A DNA stretch of 64,000 nt from Mycobacterium triplex. Lineage in GTDB: Bacteria > Actinomycetota > Actinomycetes > Mycobacteriales > Mycobacteriaceae. Every line of letters starts with the position of its first letter. Position 1 is the stretch's first letter. Below the pieces are notes generated by a model. It saw nothing but the letters and a program-made list of their open reading frames with translations. It made no database searches and was not told the DNA's origin. The translations under genes were made by a program, and so were the position numbers. The stretch spans positions 573,330 to 637,329 of the forward strand of contig NZ_HG964446.1 of assembly GCF_000689255.1 (NCBI RefSeq), in the 5' to 3' direction. Below, piece by piece: positions 37,785-46,974 of this stretch.

Positions 37785-39106
37785 CCGCCCATAATCCGTT
37801 GCGATTCGGGTAGCTCTAGGTAGCGCTCGAGATTGCGGTGCATGTTGATCACCCGGCGCTCCTCGCTCGAGAGCACCACGTGGGTGAAACCGGGTTGATG
37901 CATGCCGCGCTGCAAGCCCGGTAGCACCCGGATGTCCTGGGTCAAAACCAGGCCGGGTTCGGCTTCCCCGGCGCTCACCCGAACGTCCGTCGGCTTGTTG
38001 CGCGCCGCGCCCGGCGGCATCCGGGTCATCAAGAACATCACCAACTCACCGTGATCGGGATCCGGGCCGGGCCGTGAGCACATGATCGTCAGGTGGTCGG
38101 CGTTGGCCAACAACGTCATGTTCGGGAACACGTTGTACTGGTGCAGCCGGGTGATCCGGTCGGTGTCGGCCCAATCCAGGTTCACTCCCCGGCTGGCCGC
38201 AAAGTCCCGGGTGCGTTGCGCGATCAGGTCGGCGACCGTCTGTCCGGGTCGGCGTTCGTCGGCGGGGAACGGGGTGCCTTCGGCCGCGCCCATCAGCGCA
38301 CCCTGGGTGTATACGTAAGCGTCCCAGACCTCTTCGTCGCTCAGCGCGCCGTCGAAGCGGGGGCTCGGCACACCGTAGGGCTGGTCGGACTTACCCGTGT
38401 GGCCCCAGATCTGTTGTGGCGCATGGATGTCATCGACGCATCGCAGCAACTCCGGATGCAGGGTCTGGACGTGGTAGGTCTCGCTGTACCCGTCGGCGAT
38501 CGTCTTCCAGTTTGCCTCGACCTCGATCGTGAGAGTCGCATAGCAGCGGAAATCTTCCAGATGACACCACGCGATGTCGTCGGGCATCGCCTCCAAGTAC
38601 TCGAGCAGCGGCGTCGCGCCACAATCGAGATTGACGAAGACGAGCCCGTCCCAGCTTTCGACTCGGGCGGGCAGCAATGGGAAGTCGGACATGTGCAGGG
38701 CACCGAAGCCCTTGCGGTTGGGCACCCGCTTGAGCGTGCCGGCCAGGTCCCAGGTCCAACCGTGATAGCCGCATTTGAGCTCGCGCAGTCCCGAACCCGA
38801 GCCGGTGCACAGCGAGTTGCCGCGATGGCGGCAGGCATTCTGGAATGCGCGCAGCACGCCGTCGTCACCGCGGACGATCAGCACCCCGTATGGGCCGCAC
38901 CGGTATTCGAAGTAGTCGCCCGGTTCGGCGACGTGGTCGACCATGCAGGCGACCTGCCACACCTTCGGCCACATTCGCTCGATCTCGAGTTGGGCGAATG
39001 CGGGCGAGTAGTAACGCTCGGCCGGCACCAGCGTGGGGTTTTCGGGCGGGGTGCCGATCGCATCCTCGTCCCGGGTGCGCGCCGGATTGCCGGCAGCCGC
39101 TGTCAC
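37781..39106 (-). CDS. Rieske non-heme iron aromatic-ring oxygenase, alpha subunit
   Basis: Oxygenase of 441 residues with an N-terminal Rieske [2Fe-2S] domain (Cys92, His94, Cys112, His115 in CRHRGN and CGYHGW) and a C-terminal catalytic domain whose iron ligands are in DGYSETYHVQTLHPE. GTG 39106 start. No beta subunit, ferredoxin or reductase lies beside it, so it probably uses general partners. It is 10 bp downstream of the amidohydrolase gene on the same strand and may be co-transcribed. Substrate unknown; monooxygenation or demethylation is as likely as ring dihydroxylation. Confidence 0.88.
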   Translation of the reverse strand: MTAAAGNPARTRDEDAIGTPPENPTLVPAERYYSPAFAQLEIERMWPKVWQVACMVDHVAEPGDYFEYRCGPYGVLIVRGDDGVLRAFQNACRHRGNSLCTGSGSGLRELKCGYHGWTWDLAGTLKRVPNRKGFGALHMSDFPLLPARVESWDGLVFVNLDCGATPLLEYLEAMPDDIAWCHLEDFRCYATLTIEVEANWKTIADGYSETYHVQTLHPELLRCVDDIHAPQQIWGHTGKSDQPYGVPSPRFDGALSDEEVWDAYVYTQGALMGAAEGTPFPADERRPGQTVADLIAQRTRDFAASRGVNLDWADTDRITRLHQYNVFPNMTLLANADHLTIMCSRPGPDPDHGELVMFLMTRMPPGAARNKPTDVRVSAGEAEPGLVLTQDIRVLPGLQRGMHQPGFTHVVLSSEERRVINMHRNLERYLELPESQRIMGG

Positions 39107-39116
39107 CGACGCGGCC

Positions 39117-40880
39117 CTAACGCGCTCCGCGTACCAGCCGGCCCGGCCGGGCTCCGGTGTCGACGTCGTTGCGGCGGGTCACCGTTCCACTGACGATGGT
39201 CGCCGCGTACCCGCTGGCTCCCTGCAGGATTCGGTTACCGCCGGCCGGTAGGTCGAAGGCCATCGCCGCGGGGTGCAGGGTGAGCGCGTCCATGTCGATG
39301 ACGTTGATGTCGGCCTTCTTGCCCCGCTCGATGGTGCCGCGGTCGGTCAGACCGAACAGGTGAGCGGTGTCCCGAGACTGCTTGCGGATCACGTATTCCA
39401 GCGCCAGCTTGTCGCCGCGGTGCCGGTCCCGCGCCCAGTGCGTCAGCAGGAAGGTGGGATAGGAAGCGTCGCAGATCATTCCGCAGTGGGCCCCGCCGTC
39501 GGAGAGCCCGAGCACGCCGGCGGGGTGCAGCAGCATCTCGCGGATCGCGTCGTGGTTGCCCTCGGCGTAGTTGAACAGCGGCAGCATCAGCATCGCCGTC
39601 GCGTCCCGCTCCAGCATCAGGTCATACAGCGTCGACAGCGGGTCCTCGCCGCGTGCCTTGGCGATGGCCGCGACGGTGCGGTCGGCCGTGGGCTCGTAGT
39701 CGGGCGGGTCGCCCAGCGCGAAGAGCCGGCCGAGCGAGTGCTGCACCAGCGCGTACATGCCGTCGAAGAGCAGGCTCGGGTCGGTGGGCAGGTCGTCCTC
39801 GGCCAGGATCGCGGCCTTGACCGCGGGGTCGGCCAGTCGTTGCGCGAGCTCCGCGCGGCCGCACTCCGCCGCCAGCCGGCGGTAGGTGGGCCGATGACTG
39901 AAGCCGTGGTGGCCCTGGAACCCGATCATCATGCCGAACGGGCGCGCGGCCACCTGCGGGTACAACCGGGCACCTTCGGCATGCGCGTCGGCGGAGAGGT
40001 CGAGCATCTCGCGCCACAGGTTCGGATCGGCGTCCACCTGGATCAGGGCGAACGACACCGGCCGGTCGATCTCGCCGCTCAACCGTCGCATCCAGTCCAG
40101 TTCCTTCTTGGGTGCGACGATGTCTTCACCCGCGGATCCCTGCGGCGCCAACTCGAACACCGCCTGGCCGCCGGCCGCCATGGCCCGGCCGAGACCGAAC
40201 AGCTCGTCCTCGGCGGCGTAGGTGCCGGGCACCGGTTCGCCATCCATTGCGCGGTGCCCCATCGTGCGCGACGTCGAGAAGCCCAGCGCGCCCGCCTCGA
40301 TCGCCTCGGTGACCAGCCGGCCCATCGCCTCGATGTCGTCGGGCGTCGCCGGCTCATTACGGGCGCCGCGCTCGCCCATCGCGTAGGCGCGGATCGCGCC
40401 GTGGGCGACCTGGCTGCCCACGTCGATCGAGAACTTGTGCTTGCCGATCGCGTCGAGGTACTCGGGGTAGGTCTCCCAGCCCCATTCGATGCCCTCGGTC
40501 AACGCGGTGCCGGGAATGTCCTCGACACCCTCCATCAACTCGATCAGCCACTGCTCGCTGCCGGGCCGCACCGGCGCAAAACCGACGCCGCAGTTGCCGG
40601 TCACGATCGTGGTGACGCCGTGACCGCTGGACGGCTCCAGCAGGCCGTCCCAGCTCACCTGGCCGTCGTAGTGGGTGTGGATGTCGACGAAGCCGGGGGC
40701 CACCACATGCCCTGTCGCGTCGATGGTTTCGGCGGCCTCGGCCGCCTGCAGGCCGCCGTCGTCGGCACCGCGACGAACGACGTCGACGATCACGCCGTCT
40801 TTGATGCCGATATCGGCCTGGTAGCGCTCGGCGCCAGTGCCGTCGACAACCGTGCCACCGGTGATCTTGAGGTCGAACAT
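39117..40880 (-). CDS. N-acyl-D-amino-acid deacylase / amidohydrolase family 3
   Basis: Metal-dependent amidohydrolase of 587 residues. The N-terminal beta-sandwich leads into the metal motif [15 protein letters not shown]; further ligands lie in [16 protein letters not shown] and in the [10 protein letters not shown] region near the C-terminus. ATG 40880 has GGAGGAGAAC directly upstream, which fixes the start although the frame is open further. Family members deacylate N-acyl-D-amino acids or hydrolyse related amides. Followed by the Rieske gene in the same direction. Confidence 0.85.
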   Translation of the reverse strand: MFDLKITGGTVVDGTGAERYQADIGIKDGVIVDVVRRGADDGGLQAAEAAETIDATGHVVAPGFVDIHTHYDGQVSWDGLLEPSSGHGVTTIVTGNCGVGFAPVRPGSEQWLIELMEGVEDIPGTALTEGIEWGWETYPEYLDAIGKHKFSIDVGSQVAHGAIRAYAMGERGARNEPATPDDIEAMGRLVTEAIEAGALGFSTSRTMGHRAMDGEPVPGTYAAEDELFGLGRAMAAGGQAVFELAPQGSAGEDIVAPKKELDWMRRLSGEIDRPVSFALIQVDADPNLWREMLDLSADAHAEGARLYPQVAARPFGMMIGFQGHHGFSHRPTYRRLAAECGRAELAQRLADPAVKAAILAEDDLPTDPSLLFDGMYALVQHSLGRLFALGDPPDYEPTADRTVAAIAKARGEDPLSTLYDLMLERDATAMLMLPLFNYAEGNHDAIREMLLHPAGVLGLSDGGAHCGMICDASYPTFLLTHWARDRHRGDKLALEYVIRKQSRDTAHLFGLTDRGTIERGKKADINVIDMDALTLHPAAMAFDLPAGGNRILQGASGYAATIVSGTVTRRNDVDTGARPGRLVRGAR

Positions 40881-40972
40881 TGTTCTCCTCCGAGTCTGTT
40901 CGGGGTCGCCATGGGCTGGCTGGCCGGAGATGGTGGACACGAGACCGGGGGACGCCCGGCCTCGGCCGACCA

Positions 40973-40995
40973 TTACGCTACGCCTCGGAGCGTAA
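40973..40995. promoter_or_regulatory. inverted repeat in the divergent amidohydrolase / peroxidase promoter
   Basis: Perfect arms TTACGCT and AGCGTAA with a 9-nt spacer, about 93 bp upstream of the amidohydrolase start and 169 bp upstream of the catalase-like gene, in a 283-bp intergenic region that holds no other feature I can support. Operator function is inferred from symmetry and place. Confidence 0.5.
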
Positions 40996-41163
40996 ATAGT
41001 GAAGGTCTTGGCGAGAGTTGAACGAATCCTCTTGCCGCGTCGTGGTCCGGATTGTGCGTATCGGTAGCCCCTTGAGAGTTGCGCACCTCAACAGCCCACG
41101 GATTGAATTGCCTTCAGCGACTTAGTCCCACGCTGCGCGGCAGTACGGAAAGGACGGTGGGCC

Positions 41164-42288
41164 ATGGAGCCCGCTGATCGCGATCAGGAGCCGGGAGATC
41201 GGCCCGCCGAAAAACGGCCGCGCTTCGGTGCTGTCACGCGGCGCGGCGCACTGCTGGGAATGGGTGCGGTGGCCGGCGTGGCCGCCGTGGACGTGGGCGG
41301 GTTCGCCTACGCCGGCGGCTGGTTGCGGCCCGACGACCTGACCCCGCCGCGGTTCGCCGATCGGTTCGAGCACGTCTTCGGCCGCCATGACGGGTTTCGG
41401 CGCAATCACGCCAAAGGGCTGAGCGCGACGGGATCGTTTTCCAGCACCGGGGCCGGCGCGGCCATCTGCCGGGCAACGGTCTTCCGAGCCGGAAACACTC
41501 CGGTGATCGGCCGGTTCTCGCTGGGCGGTGGGCTGCCGGATCAAAGCGACAAGCCCGACACCGTCCGCGGTCTGGGGCTGCTGTTCCAGGTGCCGGGCGG
41601 CCAGCAATGGCGCACCGCGATGATCAACTTCCCGGTCTTCACCGACCGCACCCCGCAAGGTTTCTACGAGCGGTTGCTCGCGTCCAAACCCGTTCCCGCC
41701 ACCGGCAAACCCGATCCGGAGAAGATGGCCGCATTCCTCGACCGGCATCCCGAGACCGTCGCCGCGCTGAAAATCATCAAGCAGACACCGCCGAGTGCGG
41801 GGTTCGCGGACAGCACGTTTCACGGTCTGAATGCGTTCTACTTCACCAACAGCGCCGGCGCGACCGTCCCGGTGCGCTGGTCTGCGGTCGCGCCGCAAAA
41901 CAAGGGGCAGTCTGGCCCGCCGGCGTCGGCCGACAAGGACTACTTGTTCGACGAGCTCATCCGCACCGTGGCGCAGCGACCGCTGACGTGGAAACTGGTC
42001 CTCACCATCGGTGAACCGGGCGACCCGACCAACGACGCCACCAAGCCCTGGCCGCAATCACGGCGGTCGATCGACGCCGGCACCATCACCATCGATGCGG
42101 TGCAGACCGAGGAAGCCGGCAACGCGCGCGACATCAACTTCGACCCGACCGTGCTACCCGACGGCATCACCGTGTCCGACGATCCATTGCTCGCCGCGCG
42201 GTCGGCCGTCTACGCGCGCTCGTTCACCCGCCGCGCCGAGGAACCCAAGTCGCCCAGCGCGATCAACGTCGGGCAGGTGCGCTCATGA
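41164..42288 (+). CDS. Tat-exported catalase-like heme peroxidase (SrpA type)
   Basis: Small catalase-fold protein of 374 residues. A twin-arginine signal, VTRRGALLGMGAVAG (RR at 26-27), predicts folded export with heme. The distal histidine is His82 in FRRNHAKGL and the proximal heme tyrosine is Tyr350 in SAVYARSF, both as in catalases, but the protein lacks the rest of the classic catalase length. Members of this group act as peroxidases more than as catalases. It overlaps a cytochrome b561 gene by 4 nt, which is likely its electron donor from the quinol pool. Confidence 0.87.
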   Translation: MEPADRDQEPGDRPAEKRPRFGAVTRRGALLGMGAVAGVAAVDVGGFAYAGGWLRPDDLTPPRFADRFEHVFGRHDGFRRNHAKGLSATGSFSSTGAGAAICRATVFRAGNTPVIGRFSLGGGLPDQSDKPDTVRGLGLLFQVPGGQQWRTAMINFPVFTDRTPQGFYERLLASKPVPATGKPDPEKMAAFLDRHPETVAALKIIKQTPPSAGFADSTFHGLNAFYFTNSAGATVPVRWSAVAPQNKGQSGPPASADKDYLFDELIRTVAQRPLTWKLVLTIGEPGDPTNDATKPWPQSRRSIDAGTITIDAVQTEEAGNARDINFDPTVLPDGITVSDDPLLAARSAVYARSFTRRAEEPKSPSAINVGQVRS

Positions 42289-42881
42289 GCGCTGTAGAAG
42301 CCGAAAAGTCGGGCACGGCACCTCGTTTCACGATCGTGTCCCGGATTCTGCACTGGACGATGGCACCAATGGTTGTCGTACAGCTAATTATTGGCGTGAC
42401 CATGATCGCATCGCTGACCTACTACCCGTTGCTCTTGGCTATCCACCGGCCGCTGGGTGTGGCGATCCTGATCTTCGCGACGGTGCGGCTGGCGAATCGG
42501 CTCACGCACCGCCCGCCACCGTTTTTGGCCACGATGGGCCGCGCCGAACGGCGCATCGCGACGTGGTCGGAGTACGCGCTCTATGCGTTGCTTTTGATCC
42601 AGCCCGTTATCGGATGGGCCACGCTTTCGGCTGCCCGCCTACCAGTCATCGTGGTGGGGCCGCTACGCCTGCCCGGCATCGCACCGCAGAACCTCGATCT
42701 GTATGCGATGCTGCGGGAGTGCCACGGGGTGCTCGCCTTCCTGTTGTTCGCCGCGTTCACCGCCCACATGTGCGCGGTTCTGTTCCACACGCTCGTGTTG
42801 CGGGACGGGCTGCTCGATCGGATGGCATTGTGGCCCACCAAGTTCCGTGCCGCGGGACAAGACACACAAATCGGTTCCTGA
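42285..42881 (+). CDS. cytochrome b561 (YceJ-type) partner of the peroxidase
   Basis: Di-heme membrane protein of 198 residues with four helices. Candidate heme histidines are in ILHWTMAP (helix 1), AIHRPLGVAIL (helix 2), RECHGVLAFL and FTAHMCAVLFH (helix 4). The ATG overlaps the peroxidase stop, so both subunits are made together. Such b561-catalase pairs move quinol electrons across the membrane to the exported heme enzyme to reduce peroxides. Confidence 0.88.
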   Translation: MSAVEAEKSGTAPRFTIVSRILHWTMAPMVVVQLIIGVTMIASLTYYPLLLAIHRPLGVAILIFATVRLANRLTHRPPPFLATMGRAERRIATWSEYALYALLLIQPVIGWATLSAARLPVIVVGPLRLPGIAPQNLDLYAMLRECHGVLAFLLFAAFTAHMCAVLFHTLVLRDGLLDRMALWPTKFRAAGQDTQIGS

Positions 42882-42992
42882 GTCGAGGCGTGAGGTAGGG
42901 ATTCCCTTGGCGGGCAAGATAAGTCATAGCCGCGCAATTCCTGGTAGCAACGCGGTTACCCTGTGCGGGCGCGCCAGCGCTATCGTCGAAAT

Positions 42993-43844
42993 ATGCACGA
43001 TACGCAGTCGTTGGCGACGTTTCTGAGAACGCGCCGCGATCTGCTGAAGCCCGCAGATGTCGGGCTGGCCGAGGGTGAGCGCCGCCGGGTCGCGGGCTTG
43101 CGCCGCGAGGAAGTCGCGATGCTGGCCGGCATCAGCGCCGAGTACTACCTGAGGCTCGAGCAAGGCCGGGAACGTCAACCTTCCGATCAGGTTCTGGAGG
43201 GCTTGGCGAGCGCGCTGCAGCTCAACGACGACGCCACCCAGTACATGCGCAACCTCGCTCGCCCCGTGCCCCGGCGGCGACGGCGCGGTGCGCCGCCGGT
43301 CGAGAAAGTTGACCCCGGTTTGCAAACACTGATTGACAATTGGCATCTGACCCCGGCTTACGTTCACGACCGGCGGATGACCATCGTGGCGGCCAACGCG
43401 ATGGCGTGCGCGCTGACGCCGTACTTTGGTCCAGGCATCAACCACATGCGGGCGGTGTTCCTGGAACCCGCGCTGCGGAACTGGATCCGCAATTGGGATG
43501 AGGTGACCGGCATTCTGGCGTCGTCGCTGCGGTTCAACGTCGCCGAAGACAACTCCGGCGACCCGGAACTGCAAGCGCTGATCGGTGAACTCAGCATTGC
43601 CAGCCAACGGTTCCGGACGCTGTGGGCTCGCCAGGAGGTCAAGCAAAAGACCAGTGGCCCAGCCATACTCGACCATCCACAAGTGGGCCTGCTGGAGCTG
43701 CGCTACCGCACGTTCGTGCTACCGGATACCAAGCACGTGCTCGTCACCTATTACGCGGAGTCCGGCTCGACCGCCGAGGAGCGCCTGCGGTTGCTTTCCA
43801 CGCTCACCGGCCCGGCGCCGTCGCCCGAGCCGCCTCCCGCGTGA
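42993..43844 (+). CDS. XRE-family regulator with MmyB-like ligand domain
   Basis: Transcriptional regulator of 283 residues: an N-terminal helix-turn-helix (about 25-75, GLRREEVAMLAGISAEYYLR then LEQGRERQPS) and a C-terminal PAS-like MmyB domain that binds small ligands such as fatty acids (LQTLIDNWHLTPAYVHDRRM, LRYRTFVLPDTKHVLVTYYA). ATG 42993 is used; the frame is open 30 nt further. No specific neighbour looks like its target: the b561 gene ends 111 bp upstream and the phosphonate regulator converges downstream. Likely a repressor. Confidence 0.82.
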   Translation: MHDTQSLATFLRTRRDLLKPADVGLAEGERRRVAGLRREEVAMLAGISAEYYLRLEQGRERQPSDQVLEGLASALQLNDDATQYMRNLARPVPRRRRRGAPPVEKVDPGLQTLIDNWHLTPAYVHDRRMTIVAANAMACALTPYFGPGINHMRAVFLEPALRNWIRNWDEVTGILASSLRFNVAEDNSGDPELQALIGELSIASQRFRTLWARQEVKQKTSGPAILDHPQVGLLELRYRTFVLPDTKHVLVTYYAESGSTAEERLRLLSTLTGPAPSPEPPPA

Positions 43845-43931
43845 CTACATTGCGGCCTGGACGGTGTTCGTGCTGCGAGAAATCCTGAACCAGAACGAAT
43901 CTGGCAAAGGAGCAGTCTGACACAACATGCT

Positions 43932-44660
43932 TCAGAAGCCGACGCGGCTGCTGACGGCGCTGTCGAAGGTGACGCGAATGGTGTCGGCACGCAACCACCG
44001 CTGCGTGAGGGACACCGGCCGTAACGTGGCTTCGTCGACGTTGAGACTTTCGATGTACCAACCCAGGCTGGACCGCGGTGCGTCGAGTTGGTCGGCGACC
44101 TCGCCCTCGAAGATCTCTGTGCTGGCATGTACCCACGACCGCCGCGGCGACAGGCCCGCGTTGGTGAGGACCTCGTGCAGCGAGTCGTTGGCCCGCATCG
44201 CCAGCGCGAGGTCGGGAACCAGTGTGGCGGGCACCCATTCGACACCCCACGCCGCGGGCAGTTCGTTGACGAAGGACAGCCGCACCAGGCGATGACATGA
44301 ATCCGAGGGCAGCTGCTGCAGTTTGGCGGCGATCTCCGCGGGCGGTAACTGCTGGGCGCAGGATCGCACCACGCTGCGTGGCGATGCGCCGGCGGCGCGA
44401 ACGGTGGCGCTCCACGAGGGGGCACGTTCCGCATCGATCGGATAGTCGATGCGGTGAGTGGCGAAGCTTCCGGCGCCACGCACCCGGCGTATCACGTTGC
44501 GGGCGGTGAGGTACTGCAGCGCGGCGCGCGCGGTCGAGCGGGCAACGGTGAACCGCTGGGCGACCTCGTTTTCGCTGGGGACCCGTTGGCCGTCGTCGAA
44601 GCCGCGAATCTCTGCTTCCAGGATTCGGGCGATGGAACGGTACTTCGGGTCGGGGACCAC
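43932..44660 (-). CDS. GntR/UTRA regulator of the phosphonate-type operon (PhnF-like)
   Basis: Repressor of 242 residues. An N-terminal winged helix (GQRVPSENEVAQRFTVARST, then AALQYLTARNVIRRVRGAGSF) is followed by a UTRA effector domain with the RLVRLSFVNELPAAWGVEWV segment, as in PhnF and other HutC-type regulators. GTG 44660 is preferred because VVPDPKYRSIARILEAEI is the usual start of the family. It is divergent from the four-gene phosphonate-type operon, its probable target. No copy of the known M. smegmatis PhnF operator TGGTATAGACCA is seen. Confidence 0.85.
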   Translation of the reverse strand: MVPDPKYRSIARILEAEIRGFDDGQRVPSENEVAQRFTVARSTARAALQYLTARNVIRRVRGAGSFATHRIDYPIDAERAPSWSATVRAAGASPRSVVRSCAQQLPPAEIAAKLQQLPSDSCHRLVRLSFVNELPAAWGVEWVPATLVPDLALAMRANDSLHEVLTNAGLSPRRSWVHASTEIFEGEVADQLDAPRSSLGWYIESLNVDEATLRPVSLTQRWLRADTIRVTFDSAVSSRVGF

Positions 44661-44857
44661 AGCGCACCCTAACGCCGGGTGGATTCTCCTGCTTTGCCAG
44701 AGACCGACGATCTTCGAGTTGTTCGGACAACCGCGTTGAGATCGGCCGTCAACGTTCACCTTTCGTACACCTTCACGAAGCCGTCACGCCAGGGCTCAGC
44801 CAGACCGTTTCAGCAAAGCTCGGTGCGGTACCCGCATGCCTGGCGGAGGAGACAGAC
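44661..44857. promoter_or_regulatory. divergent promoter, GntR / phosphonate-type operon
   Basis: 197 bp between the two start codons. The best symmetry is TTCGT and ACGAA separated by 8 nt (about 44764-44781), a weak operator candidate. GGAGGAGACAG just before ATG 44858 is a strong ribosome site for the first operon gene. Confidence 0.45.
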
Positions 44858-45550
44858 ATGATCAGATTGGCCTGCCTGGATATGGCGGGCACCACCGTGC
44901 TCGACGACGGCGCCGTCGCGGACGCGTTCGACGCGTCGCTGTCGGCCGCGGGATTATCGACCGGGAGCCCGGACCATGACGCGGCCATTCGCTATGTCCA
45001 CGAGACGATGGGGCAGTCGAAGATCGAGGTGTTTCAGGCGATCTTCGACGGCGACCTGCGCCGCGCCGAAGCGGCCAACGTCGCGTTCGAAGCGGCCTAC
45101 ATCGAAGCCATCCGGAGCAACCGGGTGGCACCGATGCCGCAGGCCGCCGAGACGATGGAAAAACTCCGCGCAGCGGGCTGCGCCGTCGTGCTCACCACGG
45201 GCTTTGCCCCGACCACTCGCGACCACATTATCGCGGCCCTGGGGTGGGGCGACTTGATCACACATGCGTTGTCACCTGTGGACGCCGGCCGCGGACGTCC
45301 CTACCCCGACATGATCCTCACGGCTTTGCTGCGCACCGGCACGGCGGCGGTAGACCAGATCGCGGTTGCCGGCGACACCACCAGTGATCTGCTGGCGGGT
45401 TCGCGAGCCGGCGCGGCGATCGTGGCCGGCGTCCGCACCGGGGCGCACGGTGATGAAGACTTCGCGACCGTGCCGCACACCCACGTGCTGGACCAGATCG
45501 CCGACCTGGTCGCCTGCATCGACACGCACAACCAGGCGGTGTCGCGATGA
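44858..45550 (+). CDS. phosphonatase-like HAD hydrolase
   Basis: HAD hydrolase of 230 residues related to phosphonoacetaldehyde hydrolase (PhnX), which cleaves a C-P bond. The nucleophile motif is LDMAGTTV with Asp8 (PhnX: DWAGTTV). In the cap, MGQSKIEVF places Lys55 where PhnX has its Schiff-base lysine (MGxxK). Motif II is TTGFAPTTR and motif IV AGDTTSDLLAG. In protein family terms it fits the 'phosphonatase-like' group associated with phosphonate operons. First gene of four tightly coupled genes; its stop overlaps the transporter start by 4 nt. Substrate may be a phosphonate aldehyde, inferred. Confidence 0.82.
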   Translation: MIRLACLDMAGTTVLDDGAVADAFDASLSAAGLSTGSPDHDAAIRYVHETMGQSKIEVFQAIFDGDLRRAEAANVAFEAAYIEAIRSNRVAPMPQAAETMEKLRAAGCAVVLTTGFAPTTRDHIIAALGWGDLITHALSPVDAGRGRPYPDMILTALLRTGTAAVDQIAVAGDTTSDLLAGSRAGAAIVAGVRTGAHGDEDFATVPHTHVLDQIADLVACIDTHNQAVSR

Positions 45551-46974
45551 CCACGCCGACCACCGACGGGGTGCGCGGAAGCCTCGACGACGCCCCGGTC
45601 AGCCGTTTTCATCTGAAAGCCGCGGTGACCGCAGGGATGGGATTCTTCACCGACTCCTACGACCTCAACGTCATCGGGACGGTGACCTTGTTGGTCAAGC
45701 CCGAGTTCCATTTGTCGGCCGGCCAGGTCGGGGCGTTGACCAGTTCGACGCTGCTGGCGGTGGCGGTCGGCGCCTTGCTGTTCGGGCGCCTTGGTGACCT
45801 ATTGGGGCGCCGACGGGTGTACGGGCTGGAGGCGGTGCTGATGATCATCGGTGCGCTCGCCTCCGCCTTCGCTCCGGACTTCGTCGGCCTGCTGATCGCC
45901 CGCGTGGTCCTGGGCATCGGTATCGGCGGCGACTACCCGGCCTCCGGGGTGATCATGACCGAGTACGCCAACCGGCGAAATCGCGGCCGCCTGGTCGGAT
46001 TGACCTTCCTGTTCTACGTTTTCGGACAGGTCGCGGCCTACGTCGTAGCGTTGGTGATCGTCGGCCTGGGCACGCCGCCGGGATTGTCGTGGCGGCTGAT
46101 TCTCGGCCTCGGGGCAATCCCGTCGCTGCTGGTGCTGTGGAACCGCCGGCACATGCCGGAATCCCCGCGGTGGACCCTTGTCGTCGCCGGCGATGCCGAG
46201 CGGGCGGCGAAGGATCTCAGCGTCTTCTCCGGCCGCGCGGTCCAGGCGGACACTACCGACCGCTGGCCCGCGTCGGTGACGCTGTGGAAAGCGCTGCGCT
46301 CGAGATCGTTTCAGCTCACCTTGCTCGGCACTGCGGGCAGCTGGTTCTTCTTCAACGTCGCCGTGTACGGGAACTCGGTGAGCCAGCCATTGCTCATCAA
46401 CAGCATCGCGCCGCACACCAGCATCGTCACGAACATGGCGATCAACGCGGCGCTGGTGGTGTGTTTCAGCCTGGTCGCCGCCCTCGTCGGGCTGTCCCTG
46501 CTGGACCGGATCGGCCGTAAACCGTTGCAGATGCTCGGCTTCGGCCTTTCGGCGTTGTCGATGGCGCTGATCGCCGCGATCCCGGGGCTGACGTCGACGG
46601 TCACGCCGTTCGCGGTGGTCTTCGGGTTGTCGCTGTTCGGCATCGCCGTGGGACCCAACTACACGACAATGCTATTGGCCGCAGAATCCTATCCAACCGC
46701 GATCCGCAGTACGGCGCATGGGATTTCGGCCGGCACCGCCAAGGTGGGCGCCTTCCTGGGCGCCCTGATCACCCCGGTCATGCTCGCCCACCTCGGTCTG
46801 CGGCCGACGGTCCTGATCGCCGGCGTCTGCTTTGCACTCGGCATCGTCGCCACCACGCTGCTCACCGAACCCAAGGACGTCGCGCTGGATACCCTCGACA
46901 TCGAAGCCCGGCAGCGGAAATCGCGCTCCCGCAAGCTCGTTGCCACAACCGCTGCGCAGCGAGCGTCGGCATGA
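45547..46974 (+). CDS. MFS transporter, PHS (phosphate:H+ symporter) type
   Basis: Twelve-helix carrier of 475 residues. The start GMGFFTDSYDLNVIG is the hallmark of the PHS family of phosphate:proton symporters (Pho84-like), and helix 4 has RVVLGIGIGGDYPASGVIMT. The long central loop and the C-terminal basic tail face the cytoplasm. Its place between a phosphonatase-like enzyme and a dehydrogenase suggests uptake of an organophosphonate or of the released phosphate, replacing the ABC importer PhnCDE. 4-nt overlaps with both neighbours. Confidence 0.85.
   Translation: MTTPTTDGVRGSLDDAPVSRFHLKAAVTAGMGFFTDSYDLNVIGTVTLLVKPEFHLSAGQVGALTSSTLLAVAVGALLFGRLGDLLGRRRVYGLEAVLMIIGALASAFAPDFVGLLIARVVLGIGIGGDYPASGVIMTEYANRRNRGRLVGLTFLFYVFGQVAAYVVALVIVGLGTPPGLSWRLILGLGAIPSLLVLWNRRHMPESPRWTLVVAGDAERAAKDLSVFSGRAVQADTTDRWPASVTLWKALRSRSFQLTLLGTAGSWFFFNVAVYGNSVSQPLLINSIAPHTSIVTNMAINAALVVCFSLVAALVGLSLLDRIGRKPLQMLGFGLSALSMALIAAIPGLTSTVTPFAVVFGLSLFGIAVGPNYTTMLLAAESYPTAIRSTAHGISAGTAKVGAFLGALITPVMLAHLGLRPTVLIAGVCFALGIVATTLLTEPKDVALDTLDIEARQRKSRSRKLVATTAAQRASA

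Noticed and set aside
39273..41021. 582-codon plus-strand frame opposite the amidohydrolase
   Set aside because: Antisense shadow caused by codon bias; rich in Arg, His and Gly, no domain, and the other strand has the HxH motif and a good ribosome site.
44661..44857. PhnF operator of the M. smegmatis type
   Set aside because: No TGGTATAGACCA-like sequence is present in the divergent region; only a weak 5-bp symmetry.
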